Assembly: GCF_012999535.1 (NCBI RefSeq) | Contig: NZ_JABBWV010000014.1 | Coordinates: 1 to 64,000 of the forward strand | Length of the DNA stretch: 64,000 bases | Source: Microbispora sp. H11081 | Lineage (GTDB): Bacteria; Actinomycetota; Actinomycetes; Streptosporangiales; Streptosporangiaceae | Direction of reading: 5' to 3' | Shown: in pieces, positions 15,871-24,005 of the stretch | Numbering within the stretch: the stretch's first letter is position 1 | Layout: each line of letters begins with the position of its first letter | Notes under the pieces: model-generated | Told to the model about the DNA's origin: nothing | The model's database searches: none | Seen by the model: the letters and a program-made list of their open reading frames with translations, nothing else | Made by a program: the position numbers and the translations under genes

Positions 15871-18144
15871 TCACGCGTGGTCGCGGGCCGCGGCGACGGC
15901 GGCCTGGCCCAGGCTGACGCCGCCGTCGTTCGGGGGGACGCGGTGGTGGGTGAGCACCGTGAAACCGCGCTCCTCCAGCAGGGTCACGGCCCGACCGAGC
16001 AGCAGCAGGTTCTGGAACACGCCGCCGGACAACGCGACCGTGGACAGGCCGCGGGCCTCCCTGATCAGGGCGCAGCCGTCGGCGACGACGCGGGCCACGG
16101 CGTTATGGAAGCGCGCGGCGACGACGTCACGCGGCACACCGGCCCTCAGGTCGTCGGCGACCGCGCGGACCAGTGCCGCGCCCGGCACGGTGAACCGCGT
16201 GCCCGCGAGATCGAGGCCGCAGGCGTACGCGTCGTCCACGGCGGGGTCGGCCAGTTGCTCGAACTCGACGGCCGCCTGGCCCTCATAGGTGATCGCGTCG
16301 CGGACGCCCGCGACCGCCGCCACCGCGTCGAACAGACGGCCCATGCTGGAGGTGGGAGGCGCGTTCCCGCCCCGGCGGGCCAGCGCGACGACGGCCGCCC
16401 ACTGCCCGGCGTTGCGCCGTACGACGTCCAGGTCCTCCGGGACGTCACCTTCGTAGGCGAGATCGAGATAGGCCGCCGCCATGCGCCAGGGCTGCCGGAT
16501 CGCGGTCACGCCGCCGGGCATCGGCACCGGGACGAGGTGGCCCGCGCGCTCGAACCCGGCCAGGCCGGCCACGAGGAACTCGCCGCCCCACAGGGTGCCG
16601 TCCAGGCCGTACCCGAGGCCGTCGAAGGCCACCCCCGCGACCGGCCCCGCCACCCCGTTGTCGGCCAGGCACGACGCGACGTGGGCGTGGTGGTGCTGCA
16701 CGCCGACGAGGTCCGCGTCCTGGTCGAGGGCCCACTTCGTGGACAGGTATTCGGGGTGCAGGTCGTGCGCGACCACCCCCGGCGTGATGTCGAACAGCCG
16801 CCTGAAGTGCTCCACCCCCTCCGTGAACGACCTCAGGGTCTCGTAGTTCCCCAGGTCGCCGATGTGGTGGGAGACGAACGCGCGGTCCTCCTTGACCAGG
16901 CAGAACGTGTGCTTCAGCTCGGCGCCGCAGGCGAGCACGGGCCGGGGGGCCGCCCTGGCGAGCGCCAGCGGACGCGGCACGTATCCCCGCGACCGCCTGA
17001 TCGGCAGGTCGCGGCCCCGGAAGACCCGTACGACCGAGTCGTCCGTGCGGACGTGGATCGGGCGGTCGTGGGTGAGGAAGGCGTCGGCGATGCCACCGAG
17101 CCGTTCCAGGGCGTCCTCGTCGCGGTAGGCGATCGGCTCGTCCGACACGTTGCCGCTGGTCAGCACGATGGGCCGGCCCAGCTCCCGGAGCAGCAGGTGG
17201 TGCAGCGGGGTGTAGGGCAGCAGCACCCCCAGCCACCGGTTGCCCGGCGCGACTGACGGCGCGACGGGCGCGTCCGGCAGCCGCCGCAGCAGCACGACGG
17301 GACGGGCGGGCCCGGTCAGCAGGCGCTCCTCCGCCGGGTCCACCTCGCACAGCCGCCGCGCCTCGTCCAGGTCGCCCGCCATCACCGCGAACGGTTTGTC
17401 CTCGCGGTGCTTGCGCGCCCGCAGCGCCGCCACGGCGGGCTCGTGCGCGGCGAGCGCCGCCAGGTGGTAGCCGCCGAGCCCCTTGACCGCCAGCACCCCG
17501 CCCGCCCGCAGCAGCCGTACGGCCCGCCGCAGCGGGTCGCCTGTTCCCGGGGGACCGGTGCCACCGGGACCGGTGAACCCCAGCCGGGGCCCGCAGGCGG
17601 CGCAGCACACGGGCTGGGCGTGGAAGCGCCGGTCGGCGGGGTCGTGGTACTCCCCGGCGCAGTCCGCGCACATCAGGAAGCCGGCCATCGTCGTGTTCGC
17701 CCGGTCGTACGGCACGTCACGGACGATGGTGAAGCGCGGCCCGCAGTCCGTGCAGTTGGTGAAGGCGTAGCCGTGCCTGCGGTCGGCGGGGTCGGTCACC
17801 TCGCGCAGGCAGGCGTCACAGGTCGCCACGTCCGGCGAGACGAGCGCGCGACGGCCCTCCCCGGCCGCGCTCGGCGCGATCACGAAGGTCCTGCGGCCGG
17901 TGACCGGCGCCGGGCCCGTGCTGATCCGTTCGATCGTCGCCAGCGGGGGCGGGTCGCCGGCCAGCGCGGCGAGGAACTCCTCGACCGGTGCGCCGCCGCC
18001 CTCGACCACGATGAAGACCCCGCGCTCGTCGTTGCCGACGATCCCGGCGAGACCGAGTCGCGTGGCGAGGCCGTGCACGTAGGGCCGGAAGCCGACCCCC
18101 TGCACGACGCCCTCGACCCGGACGGCGACGGCACGCCTGCTCAC
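15871..18144 (-). CDS. hypF: Carbamoyltransferase HypF
   Basis: 757 residues with the complete domain order: N-terminal acylphosphatase (VRVEGVVQGVGFRPYVHGLA, residues ~8-90), two zinc-finger-like Cys motifs (CDACL...CTDCG and CADC...CAACG, ~110-190), a YrdC-like carbamoyl-adenylate domain (~210-400) and a Kae1-like C-terminal domain with HHHAHVASCLADNG. It converts carbamoyl phosphate and ATP to a carbamoyl group for the HypE cysteine. It is transcribed from the strand opposite to hypA-E, convergent with hypE, and starts just downstream of the STAS operon, which reads in the same direction. Confidence 0.96.
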   Translation of the reverse strand: MSRRAVAVRVEGVVQGVGFRPYVHGLATRLGLAGIVGNDERGVFIVVEGGGAPVEEFLAALAGDPPPLATIERISTGPAPVTGRRTFVIAPSAAGEGRRALVSPDVATCDACLREVTDPADRRHGYAFTNCTDCGPRFTIVRDVPYDRANTTMAGFLMCADCAGEYHDPADRRFHAQPVCCAACGPRLGFTGPGGTGPPGTGDPLRRAVRLLRAGGVLAVKGLGGYHLAALAAHEPAVAALRARKHREDKPFAVMAGDLDEARRLCEVDPAEERLLTGPARPVVLLRRLPDAPVAPSVAPGNRWLGVLLPYTPLHHLLLRELGRPIVLTSGNVSDEPIAYRDEDALERLGGIADAFLTHDRPIHVRTDDSVVRVFRGRDLPIRRSRGYVPRPLALARAAPRPVLACGAELKHTFCLVKEDRAFVSHHIGDLGNYETLRSFTEGVEHFRRLFDITPGVVAHDLHPEYLSTKWALDQDADLVGVQHHHAHVASCLADNGVAGPVAGVAFDGLGYGLDGTLWGGEFLVAGLAGFERAGHLVPVPMPGGVTAIRQPWRMAAAYLDLAYEGDVPEDLDVVRRNAGQWAAVVALARRGGNAPPTSSMGRLFDAVAAVAGVRDAITYEGQAAVEFEQLADPAVDDAYACGLDLAGTRFTVPGAALVRAVADDLRAGVPRDVVAARFHNAVARVVADGCALIREARGLSTVALSGGVFQNLLLLGRAVTLLEERGFTVLTHHRVPPNDGGVSLGQAAVAAARDHA

Positions 18145-18156
18145 CAGGCCATTGTC

Positions 18157-18486
18157 TCAGCGAGGCAGGTCGAGGACGTCGTCGAGGGCGATGACTTCGA
18201 GCAGGTGACGCAGGTAGGGGGTGACCGCGGTGATCCGGAAGGCGACCCCGCGTTCCCCCGCCCCCGTGTAGGCGTTCATCAGTACGGCCATGCCGGAGGA
18301 GTCGACGAACTCCAGCCCGGACAGGTCGAGTTCGAGCAGGCGCAGGTCCTCGGCGAGCGCCTTCGCGACGGCGGCGGACGCCTCGTCCACCATGCTGTAA
18401 TCGAGCTCACCGATCATCACCAGGCGTACCGCGCCGGGCTCAGGGACGAGCGCCTCAACCTGAAAAGGGGGCGTGTCCTGCATCAA
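18157..18486 (-). CDS. STAS-domain anti-sigma factor antagonist
   Basis: 109 residues, a single STAS domain. The phosphorylatable Ser lies in the conserved loop FVDSSGMAVLM (about residue 67), as in SpoIIAA/RsbV. The domain docks on an anti-sigma kinase when dephosphorylated and releases the sigma factor. It is the last gene of a three-gene operon; its start overlaps the cobalamin-protein gene by 32 bases. No anti-sigma kinase or sigma gene is adjacent, so the partner is elsewhere. Confidence 0.9.
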   Translation of the reverse strand: MMQDTPPFQVEALVPEPGAVRLVMIGELDYSMVDEASAAVAKALAEDLRLLELDLSGLEFVDSSGMAVLMNAYTGAGERGVAFRITAVTPYLRHLLEVIALDDVLDLPR

Positions 18487-19507
18487 AAGCTCGTCTCTGT
18501 TGTCGAGCCGCGCTGCACATCTGTGCCGCGGCGACGCCCTCGCTCAGCAGTGCCTGGGCGCGAGGGCAGTCATTCAGTACATCACGGAAAACGCTCAGCG
18601 CGAGCACCACGAATTCCGCGGGCACCTTCCTGGCCAGCAGCACGCCGCAGGTCCAGGTGACGTAATCGGTGAACAGCGAAGCGTCGTGGACGTACATGGC
18701 CGCGATCAGGTAGTCGGCGATATAACCGAGATCATCGTCGTGGCCGCCCTCCGGGGTGTGCGCCTCCTTAAGCGTGGCCGCGACGCGGGACACCAACTCG
18801 GCCCGGTGCCGGGTCAGGTACACGTACTCCTCGCCGCCCACGCGGGCAGCGCCCTCACGAGCGGAGGGAAAGGACGGCAGCCCGGAGGCGAGCCGGTCGG
18901 CCGCCGCGTCGGCGGTGGGCGCCCACGCGTCCGCGCCGAGCAGGCGGGCGTAGCGGCCGTCGGCGCCGAACCCGGCCCCACCGGCCAGCACGGGCACGCC
19001 CACGGCCTGGCAGGCCGCGATGAGGGCGTGGGCGCGGGGCAGCCGGGTCGCGAGTGTGCAGCCGAGCGCGACCACGTCGGGACCCTCCCGGTGCAGGTAC
19101 GTGATCAGCTGCGGGCCCGGCACGCTCGCGCCGAGGAAGTCGGCGTGCCATCCCCGCAGGCGCAGCACCTCCGTCACGATGTGGGCGGGCAGCGCGTGAT
19201 ACTCGCCGTCGGCGCAGGCGACGACCACCCTGCCGCGGGACGGCGCGGGACGGACGTGGGCGCCGACGGCGGCCACCGCCCGCTCGCTGACCTTGGTGGC
19301 GCCGTGCTCGCGCGCCACCGGCCACTCGTCCGACTCCCACAGCTCGCCCACCCTGCGCTGGCTCGTCGCGATGACCCTCAGCAGCACGTCCTCGGCGGGG
19401 ACGCCCTCGTCGAGCAGGCTCACGACCAGGCCGACCGCGCCCTCCTCGTCGGCCCGGCCGATCAGCTCCAGGTAGCGCCGGGCGGCGGCCGGCAGGTCCG
19501 GAATCAT
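18455..19507 (-). CDS. Cobalamin-binding photoreceptor-like regulator in a partner-switching operon
   Basis: 350 residues from ATG 19507, which overlaps the phosphatase stop as ATGA. Residues ~1-85 form the four-helix cap of cobalamin photoreceptors, with an exact W-x9-E-H signature (Trp57, Glu67, His68). Residues ~93-215 form a B12-binding Rossmann domain with EYHALP (His104 at the position of the lower axial His; Asp and Gly of the common DxHxxG replaced by Glu and Pro) and VLAGGAGFG. The remaining ~130 residues are helical, resembling accessory domains of stressosome or RsbR-type proteins, not DNA-binding. In CarH-type proteins the same cap and His chemistry senses light through adenosylcobalamin. 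Here no DNA-binding domain is present, so output probably goes to the STAS/phosphatase neighbours. Confidence 0.8.
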   Translation of the reverse strand: MIPDLPAAARRYLELIGRADEEGAVGLVVSLLDEGVPAEDVLLRVIATSQRRVGELWESDEWPVAREHGATKVSERAVAAVGAHVRPAPSRGRVVVACADGEYHALPAHIVTEVLRLRGWHADFLGASVPGPQLITYLHREGPDVVALGCTLATRLPRAHALIAACQAVGVPVLAGGAGFGADGRYARLLGADAWAPTADAAADRLASGLPSFPSAREGAARVGGEEYVYLTRHRAELVSRVAATLKEAHTPEGGHDDDLGYIADYLIAAMYVHDASLFTDYVTWTCGVLLARKVPAEFVVLALSVFRDVLNDCPRAQALLSEGVAAAQMCSAARQQRRAFDAGHAPFSG

Positions 19508-21075
19508 CGCGACGCCCCTCTCCCCGCCCGTACGGCGAGCAGCGCGCGGTCGTCCTGCTGCCCGCCCCGCAACCAGTCGGTGCTGAGCTGCTCCAGCCGC
19601 TCCACCAGCGCGTCCACCGGCATGACCGCGCAACTCGCCAGCGCCCGCCTCAGCCGCTCCTCGCCGAACATCTCCCGGCCGCTCGGGCCGCCGAACGCCT
19701 CGGTGATCCCGTCGCTGTACAGCAGGCACGTCTCGCCGGGCGCCAGGTCGACGGTGGCGGGCCACAGGCTGATCTTCTGCAGCGCGCCGAGGAGCGAACC
19801 TCTGACCGCGACCTCCTCGACCGTGCCGTCCCGGCGCAGGACCAGCGGCGGCGGGTGCCCGGCGACGGCCAGGTCCACCTGCACGTGGCCGCCGGGGGCG
19901 GTCCGCAGCGCCGCGAGGATCAGCGTGACGTACGAGTGCGGCGACGGGGACGCGAGCAGCGACCGGTTGAGCAGTTCGAGCAGCCGCTCGGGCCTGCTCT
20001 CCATCAGCAGCAGCGTGCGCAGGCTGTGGCGGACCTGACCGGCCAGGACCGCCGCGCGGGCGCCCTTGCCGCAGACGTCGCCCAGGATCACCAGCGGAGG
20101 CCGCTCCACCGGCCCGCTCTCGGGCAGGTAGACGTCGTAGAAGTCGCCGCCGATGGCGCCCGCCTGCTGCGAGGCCCGCAGCCGGCCGGCCAGCCGCATG
20201 CCCTCGATCTCGGGCAGGTCGGGCGGCAGCAGGTCACCGGTCAGTATGCCGTTGACCGTGCTCTGGTCACGGAACAGGCAGGCCGCCGAGATCGCGGCGC
20301 CGGCCCGGGTCGCGAGGTCGTACGCCATCCCCTGGTCATCCTCGTCGAACGACGGCCGCCCGGCGCGGCGGGCGAGCACGAGCGCCCCCGCCGACACGCT
20401 GTTACCGGGCAGCGGGAGCACCAGCAGGTGGCCGACCGGGCCGAACCCCTCAGGCAGGAGCCAGTCCGGTGTGCCGCCCGGGTCCTGCCGTCCCGCGACG
20501 TCCTCCCGCAGGCCGGCGAGCGCGTCGGTCAGGCCGGGCACCTCCGCCGCCGCGGCGGCGGGCACGGCGCCCTCGTCCGGGCCGGACCTGCCCGGCACGA
20601 CGCGGATCCACTCGATCCGGCGGCCGGAGGCAGGCGGCAGGAAGACGACCGCCGCGTCGCACAGGAATCGGGTGCCCAGCTCCGCCGCGGCCCTGGCGCA
20701 CCGGTGCGGGTTGAGCGACGCCGCCAGGCGGCGCGCGGCCTCCAGCAGGAACTCGGTGCGCCGGGACGTCTCCGCCGTCAGATACCAGGCGATCCGGCCT
20801 TCGCCCAGCTCCTCCGCGCGGACCTGGATCTGCCTGCCGTCGTGGGTCACGACCCGGGCCTCGGGGGCGGACAGCACGGAGTCGAGCGGGGCGGGCAGGG
20901 GCAGGCCCGGCTCAAGTCGTGGCGCCAGGCGGACCGCCGCCGGGTTGGCCAGCGTCACGACACCGTCGGCGTCGCACACCACGACGCCCTCACGGCTGTG
21001 TTCGAGCAGCGCCGCCATGAGGCCGGGAGATACGGCCCTGTGGCACGGGTCCGCGGAGCCCGTGGCCCACTTCAC
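19504..21075 (-). CDS. PAS-GAF-SpoIIE (PP2C) phosphatase
   Basis: 523 residues. An N-terminal PAS domain covers ~18-110 (EGVVVCDADGVVTLANPAAV), a GAF-type domain ~115-290, and a SpoIIE/PP2C phosphatase ~300-515 with metal-binding Asp residues in LVILGDVCGKGARAAVL and LLYSDGITEAFGG. Such enzymes dephosphorylate STAS antagonists and so release sigma factors. It heads the operon with the cobalamin protein and the STAS protein, overlapping the former by four bases, which makes the STAS protein its likely substrate. The sensory input of PAS and GAF is not predictable. Confidence 0.92.
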   Translation of the reverse strand: MKWATGSADPCHRAVSPGLMAALLEHSREGVVVCDADGVVTLANPAAVRLAPRLEPGLPLPAPLDSVLSAPEARVVTHDGRQIQVRAEELGEGRIAWYLTAETSRRTEFLLEAARRLAASLNPHRCARAAAELGTRFLCDAAVVFLPPASGRRIEWIRVVPGRSGPDEGAVPAAAAAEVPGLTDALAGLREDVAGRQDPGGTPDWLLPEGFGPVGHLLVLPLPGNSVSAGALVLARRAGRPSFDEDDQGMAYDLATRAGAAISAACLFRDQSTVNGILTGDLLPPDLPEIEGMRLAGRLRASQQAGAIGGDFYDVYLPESGPVERPPLVILGDVCGKGARAAVLAGQVRHSLRTLLLMESRPERLLELLNRSLLASPSPHSYVTLILAALRTAPGGHVQVDLAVAGHPPPLVLRRDGTVEEVAVRGSLLGALQKISLWPATVDLAPGETCLLYSDGITEAFGGPSGREMFGEERLRRALASCAVMPVDALVERLEQLSTDWLRGGQQDDRALLAVRAGRGASR

Positions 21076-21187
21076 CCGTGCGTTCCCGTCATGGCCGCCA
21101 CTCCAGATCGTCGATTCGCCTCCAGCCTACGTGCGGCATTGGCGCGATCTCGCCGCCCCGGGGTATCCGTATTTCCGATGGGTTTGG

Positions 21188-21193
21188 TAGGAT
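21188..21193 (+). promoter_or_regulatory. Candidate -10 element for the TauE/SafE gene
   Basis: TAGGAT fits TANNNT and ends six bases before the GTG start at 21200; no Shine-Dalgarno is present. The surrounding 21175-21200 stretch is AT-richer than its neighbourhood. A leaderless start is likely. Confidence 0.45.
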
Positions 21194-21199
21194 TATTGG

Positions 21200-22183
21200 G
21201 TGGATTTCGACTACACCATGGCGATCGGCTCCTTCCTGGTCGCCGTCGTCGTCGGCCTGACCGGGATGGGCGGGGGCGCGCTGATGACGCCCATGCTCGT
21301 GACGTTCTTCGGCGTACCACCCCTCGCCGCCGTCTCCAGCGACCTCGTCGCCGCCGCCGTGATGAAACCGGTCGGAAGCGTCGTGCACCTGCGCCGGGGG
21401 ACGGTCAACCTGCGGCTCGTCGCCTGGCTGTGCGCCGGCTCGGTCCCCGCCGCGTTCTGCGGCGTGCTCATCGCCCGCGCCCTCGGCGACGGCGAGGGCG
21501 TGCAGGACGTGATCCAGAAGGGCCTCGGCATCGCGCTGCTCATCGCGGCGGCGGGCCTGGCCGTACGCGGCTACCTCGCGATGCGCGACCGCGCCGAGGG
21601 CCGCACCCCCGCCACCGGCCGGCGCACCGCCGCCCCCGGCGAGCCGGCCGCGACCGACATTCCCACCGTCACCGTACGGCCGCTGCCGACCGCGCTGGTG
21701 GGAGCCGTCGGCGGGCTGGTCGTCGGCATCACCTCGGTCGGCTCGGGCTCGCTGATCATCGTGGCGCTGCTCGCGCTCTACCCCGCGCTGAAGGCCAACC
21801 AGCTCGTCGGGACCGACCTGGTCCAGGCCGTGCCGCTGGTCATGTCGGCCGCGGTCGGCCACCTGATGTTCGGCGAGTTCACCCTGTCGGTCACCGTCGC
21901 GCTGCTGGCCGGCTCCATCCCGGGCGTCTACCTCGGCTCCCGGATCTCCTCGCGCGCCCCCGGCGGGCTGATCCGCCGCGCCCTGGCGTTCGTGCTGCTC
22001 GCCTCGGCGCTGAAGATGTTCGGACTCGGCAACGCCGAGACCGTCTGGATCCTCGTCGCCGCGCTGCTGCTCGCCCCGGCCTTCTGGATGGTCCTGCGCG
22101 TACGGTGCGGCCTGCCCGCGCTTCCCTGGCGTACGCCCGCGGACGGCGCGGACCGCCGGGAGGTGCCCGCCGATACCGTGTGA
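21200..22183 (+). CDS. TauE/SafE (TSUP) family sulfite/anion exporter-like membrane protein
   Basis: 327 residues with about eight hydrophobic segments in two halves, each beginning with the family motif: GLTGMGGGALMTPML near residue 18 and the second GITSVGSGSLIIVALL near 180, joined by a hydrophilic loop at ~130-160. The TSUP family moves sulfite, sulfonates or other organosulfur anions. A molybdopterin sulfite-oxidase-type gene lies 3.3 kb downstream, so a sulfur link is possible but not shown. The stop codon is part of a triplicated 14-bp repeat that leads straight to the next gene. Confidence 0.9.
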   Translation: MDFDYTMAIGSFLVAVVVGLTGMGGGALMTPMLVTFFGVPPLAAVSSDLVAAAVMKPVGSVVHLRRGTVNLRLVAWLCAGSVPAAFCGVLIARALGDGEGVQDVIQKGLGIALLIAAAGLAVRGYLAMRDRAEGRTPATGRRTAAPGEPAATDIPTVTVRPLPTALVGAVGGLVVGITSVGSGSLIIVALLALYPALKANQLVGTDLVQAVPLVMSAAVGHLMFGEFTLSVTVALLAGSIPGVYLGSRISSRAPGGLIRRALAFVLLASALKMFGLGNAETVWILVAALLLAPAFWMVLRVRCGLPALPWRTPADGADRREVPADTV

Positions 22184-22213
22184 TCGTTACCGTCTGATCG
22201 TTACCGTGTGATC
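22172..22213 (+). repeat. Three 14-bp tandem repeats spanning stop and next start
   Basis: GATACCGTGTGATC (22172), GTTACCGTCTGATC (22186) and GTTACCGTGTGATC (22200) are consecutive 14-bp units. The first contains the stop of the TauE/SafE gene; the third abuts the ATG of the aminotransferase gene at 22214. Because 14 is not a multiple of three, the repeated TGA falls in all three frames. Confidence 0.9.
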
Positions 22214-23002
22214 ATGGCGTTCTCCTCCGCTCCACGCATCGAGATCGACGGCCGCCCGCCCACGGTCGAGCAGCTGAGCCACCCCGCCCTGGTCAACTAC
22301 GGGCACTTCACCGCCATGCAGGTCAGAGGGTTCGCGACCCGCGGCCTCGCCCTCCACCTGGAGCGGCTCGACGCCGCGGGCCGGGAGCTGTTCTCCACCG
22401 GCCTCGACGGCGATCTCGTCCGCCACCGCATCCGGCACGCGCTGGGCGACGACACCCCCGACGCGTCGGTCCGCGTCGTCGTCCACCGCCCCGACGACGA
22501 CGCCGCGCCGTCCGTCATGGTCGTCGTACGGCCGCCGGTCCCCGCGCCGGAACGACCGGTCGGCCTGAAGTCCGTGCCCTACCAGCGGCCGGTCGCGCAC
22601 ATCAAGCACGTCGGAGGTTTCGGGCAGATCCACTACGGCACGCTGGCCAGGCGCGAGGGGTTCGACGACGCGCTGCTCACCGGACCGGGGGGCGTGATCT
22701 CCGAGTGCGGCATCGCGAACGTCGCGTTCTTCGACGGGTCACGGGTGATCTGGCCCGACGCGCCCTGCCTGCACGGCATCACGATGCGGCTGCTGGAGCC
22801 CCTGCTGACCGCCGCCGGGCTCCCGTCCCACCGGGCGCCGGTGCGGCTGGCCGACCTGCCGTCCTTCCGGTCCGCGATGGTCACCAACTCGCACGGAGTG
22901 GCCCCCGTCGACAGGGTGGACGACCTCGCCCTGCCCGTCGACGCCGCGTTCGCCGCCGCCGTGAGGGAGATCTACGAGTCCGTCCCCCTGGACGTGATCT
23001 GA
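22214..23002 (+). CDS. Class IV aminotransferase (aminodeoxychorismate lyase/BCAT fold)
   Basis: 262 residues. The fold-type IV PLP enzyme core is visible: the pattern KSVPYQRPVAHIKHVGGFGQ contains the lysine that binds PLP, and downstream lie ISECGIANVAFFDG (Glu and Asn contacting the cofactor) and PCLHGITMRLL. It could be a 4-amino-4-deoxychorismate lyase, a D-amino acid or an R-selective amine transaminase; sequence alone does not decide. The start ATG 22214 lies directly after three 14-bp repeats and has no Shine-Dalgarno; a GTG at 22208 is inside the repeat. Probably co-transcribed with the upstream transporter. Confidence 0.85.
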   Translation: MAFSSAPRIEIDGRPPTVEQLSHPALVNYGHFTAMQVRGFATRGLALHLERLDAAGRELFSTGLDGDLVRHRIRHALGDDTPDASVRVVVHRPDDDAAPSVMVVVRPPVPAPERPVGLKSVPYQRPVAHIKHVGGFGQIHYGTLARREGFDDALLTGPGGVISECGIANVAFFDGSRVIWPDAPCLHGITMRLLEPLLTAAGLPSHRAPVRLADLPSFRSAMVTNSHGVAPVDRVDDLALPVDAAFAAAVREIYESVPLDVI

Positions 23003-23008
23003 GCCGTT

Positions 23009-23977
23009 CTACGACAGGTCGCGGAGCGCGGGCAGGAGCTCCTTCTCCGACCACTCGAAGAACTCCCGCTGGCGCTCCCGCCCGACCTGCACGAGCGCGA
23101 GGTGGGTGAAACCGGCGTCGGTGTACTGCCGCACGGCCTCGACCACGGCGTCCACGTCCGCGCCGCAGGGCACCTTCTCCGCCACGTCCTGCGGCCGTAC
23201 GGTCTCGGTCGCGGCGGCGAAGTTGACCGGCGCGGGCAGCTCCGCCATGACCTTCCAGCCGGCCACCGACCAGCGCCACATGCGGTGCGCGCGCTCGATC
23301 GCGGCGTCCCTGTCCGGGTCGTAGCAGACGGCGAGCTGGCCGTAGACGGGCTTGCCCTCGCCGCCTGACGCGGCGAACTTCTCCACCAGCGACCCGTCGG
23401 GGTCGGTCGCCACGAGGCCGTCGCCCAGTTCGGCGGCGATGTCGACGGACTGCTCGCCCGACGCGGCCACCGCGATGGGCACCGGCCGCTCCGGCAGGTC
23501 GAACAGCCGGGCGGAGTCGATGTCGAAGTACTCGCCGCGATAGTTGCGGTAACCGCCCTGGAAGAGCTCCTTGATGACCTCGATGGCCTCGCGGAACATC
23601 TCGTGCCGGGTGTTGACCGGCGGCCAGCCGTGCCCGACCACGTGCTCGTTGAGGTTCTCGCCTGCGCCCACGCCGAGGGTGAACCTGCCGTCGCTGAGCA
23701 CGCCCATCGTGGCCGCCTTCTGCGCCACCACCGCGGGGTGGTACCGCATGATCGGGCAGGTCACGTACGTCATCAGCGGCAGCCGTTCCGTGGCCTGCGC
23801 CGCCGCGCCCAGCACCGACCACGCGTACGGGGAGTGCCCCATCTCCTCCAGCCACGGGAAGTAGTGGTCGGAGATGACGGCGTAGTCGAAACCGATCCTC
23901 TCGGCCGCGACCGCGTCCTCCACCAGTTCCTTCGCGGGCGTCTGCTCGCACATGAGGGTGAAACCGATCTCTGCCAT
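23009..23977 (-). CDS. F420-dependent LLM-class oxidoreductase
   Basis: 322 residues from ATG 23977, where the typical N-terminus MAEIGFTLMCEQTP begins; a 41-codon upstream extension is not protein-like. The TIM-barrel luciferase-like family features are RIGFDYAVISDHYFPW near 30, the GRFTLGVGAGENLNEHVVG region near 105 and a C-terminal THLALVQVG strand. The subgroup resembles the F420-dependent glucose-6-phosphate dehydrogenase-related oxidoreductases of actinobacteria. It would use reduced or oxidised F420; substrate unknown. It is convergent with the aminotransferase gene, seven bases away, and follows the OYE gene on the same strand. Confidence 0.88.
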   Translation of the reverse strand: MAEIGFTLMCEQTPAKELVEDAVAAERIGFDYAVISDHYFPWLEEMGHSPYAWSVLGAAAQATERLPLMTYVTCPIMRYHPAVVAQKAATMGVLSDGRFTLGVGAGENLNEHVVGHGWPPVNTRHEMFREAIEVIKELFQGGYRNYRGEYFDIDSARLFDLPERPVPIAVAASGEQSVDIAAELGDGLVATDPDGSLVEKFAASGGEGKPVYGQLAVCYDPDRDAAIERAHRMWRWSVAGWKVMAELPAPVNFAAATETVRPQDVAEKVPCGADVDAVVEAVRQYTDAGFTHLALVQVGRERQREFFEWSEKELLPALRDLS

Positions 23978-24005
23978 ACGGCCACCCCTACCCACGTGCG
24001 GGCGT

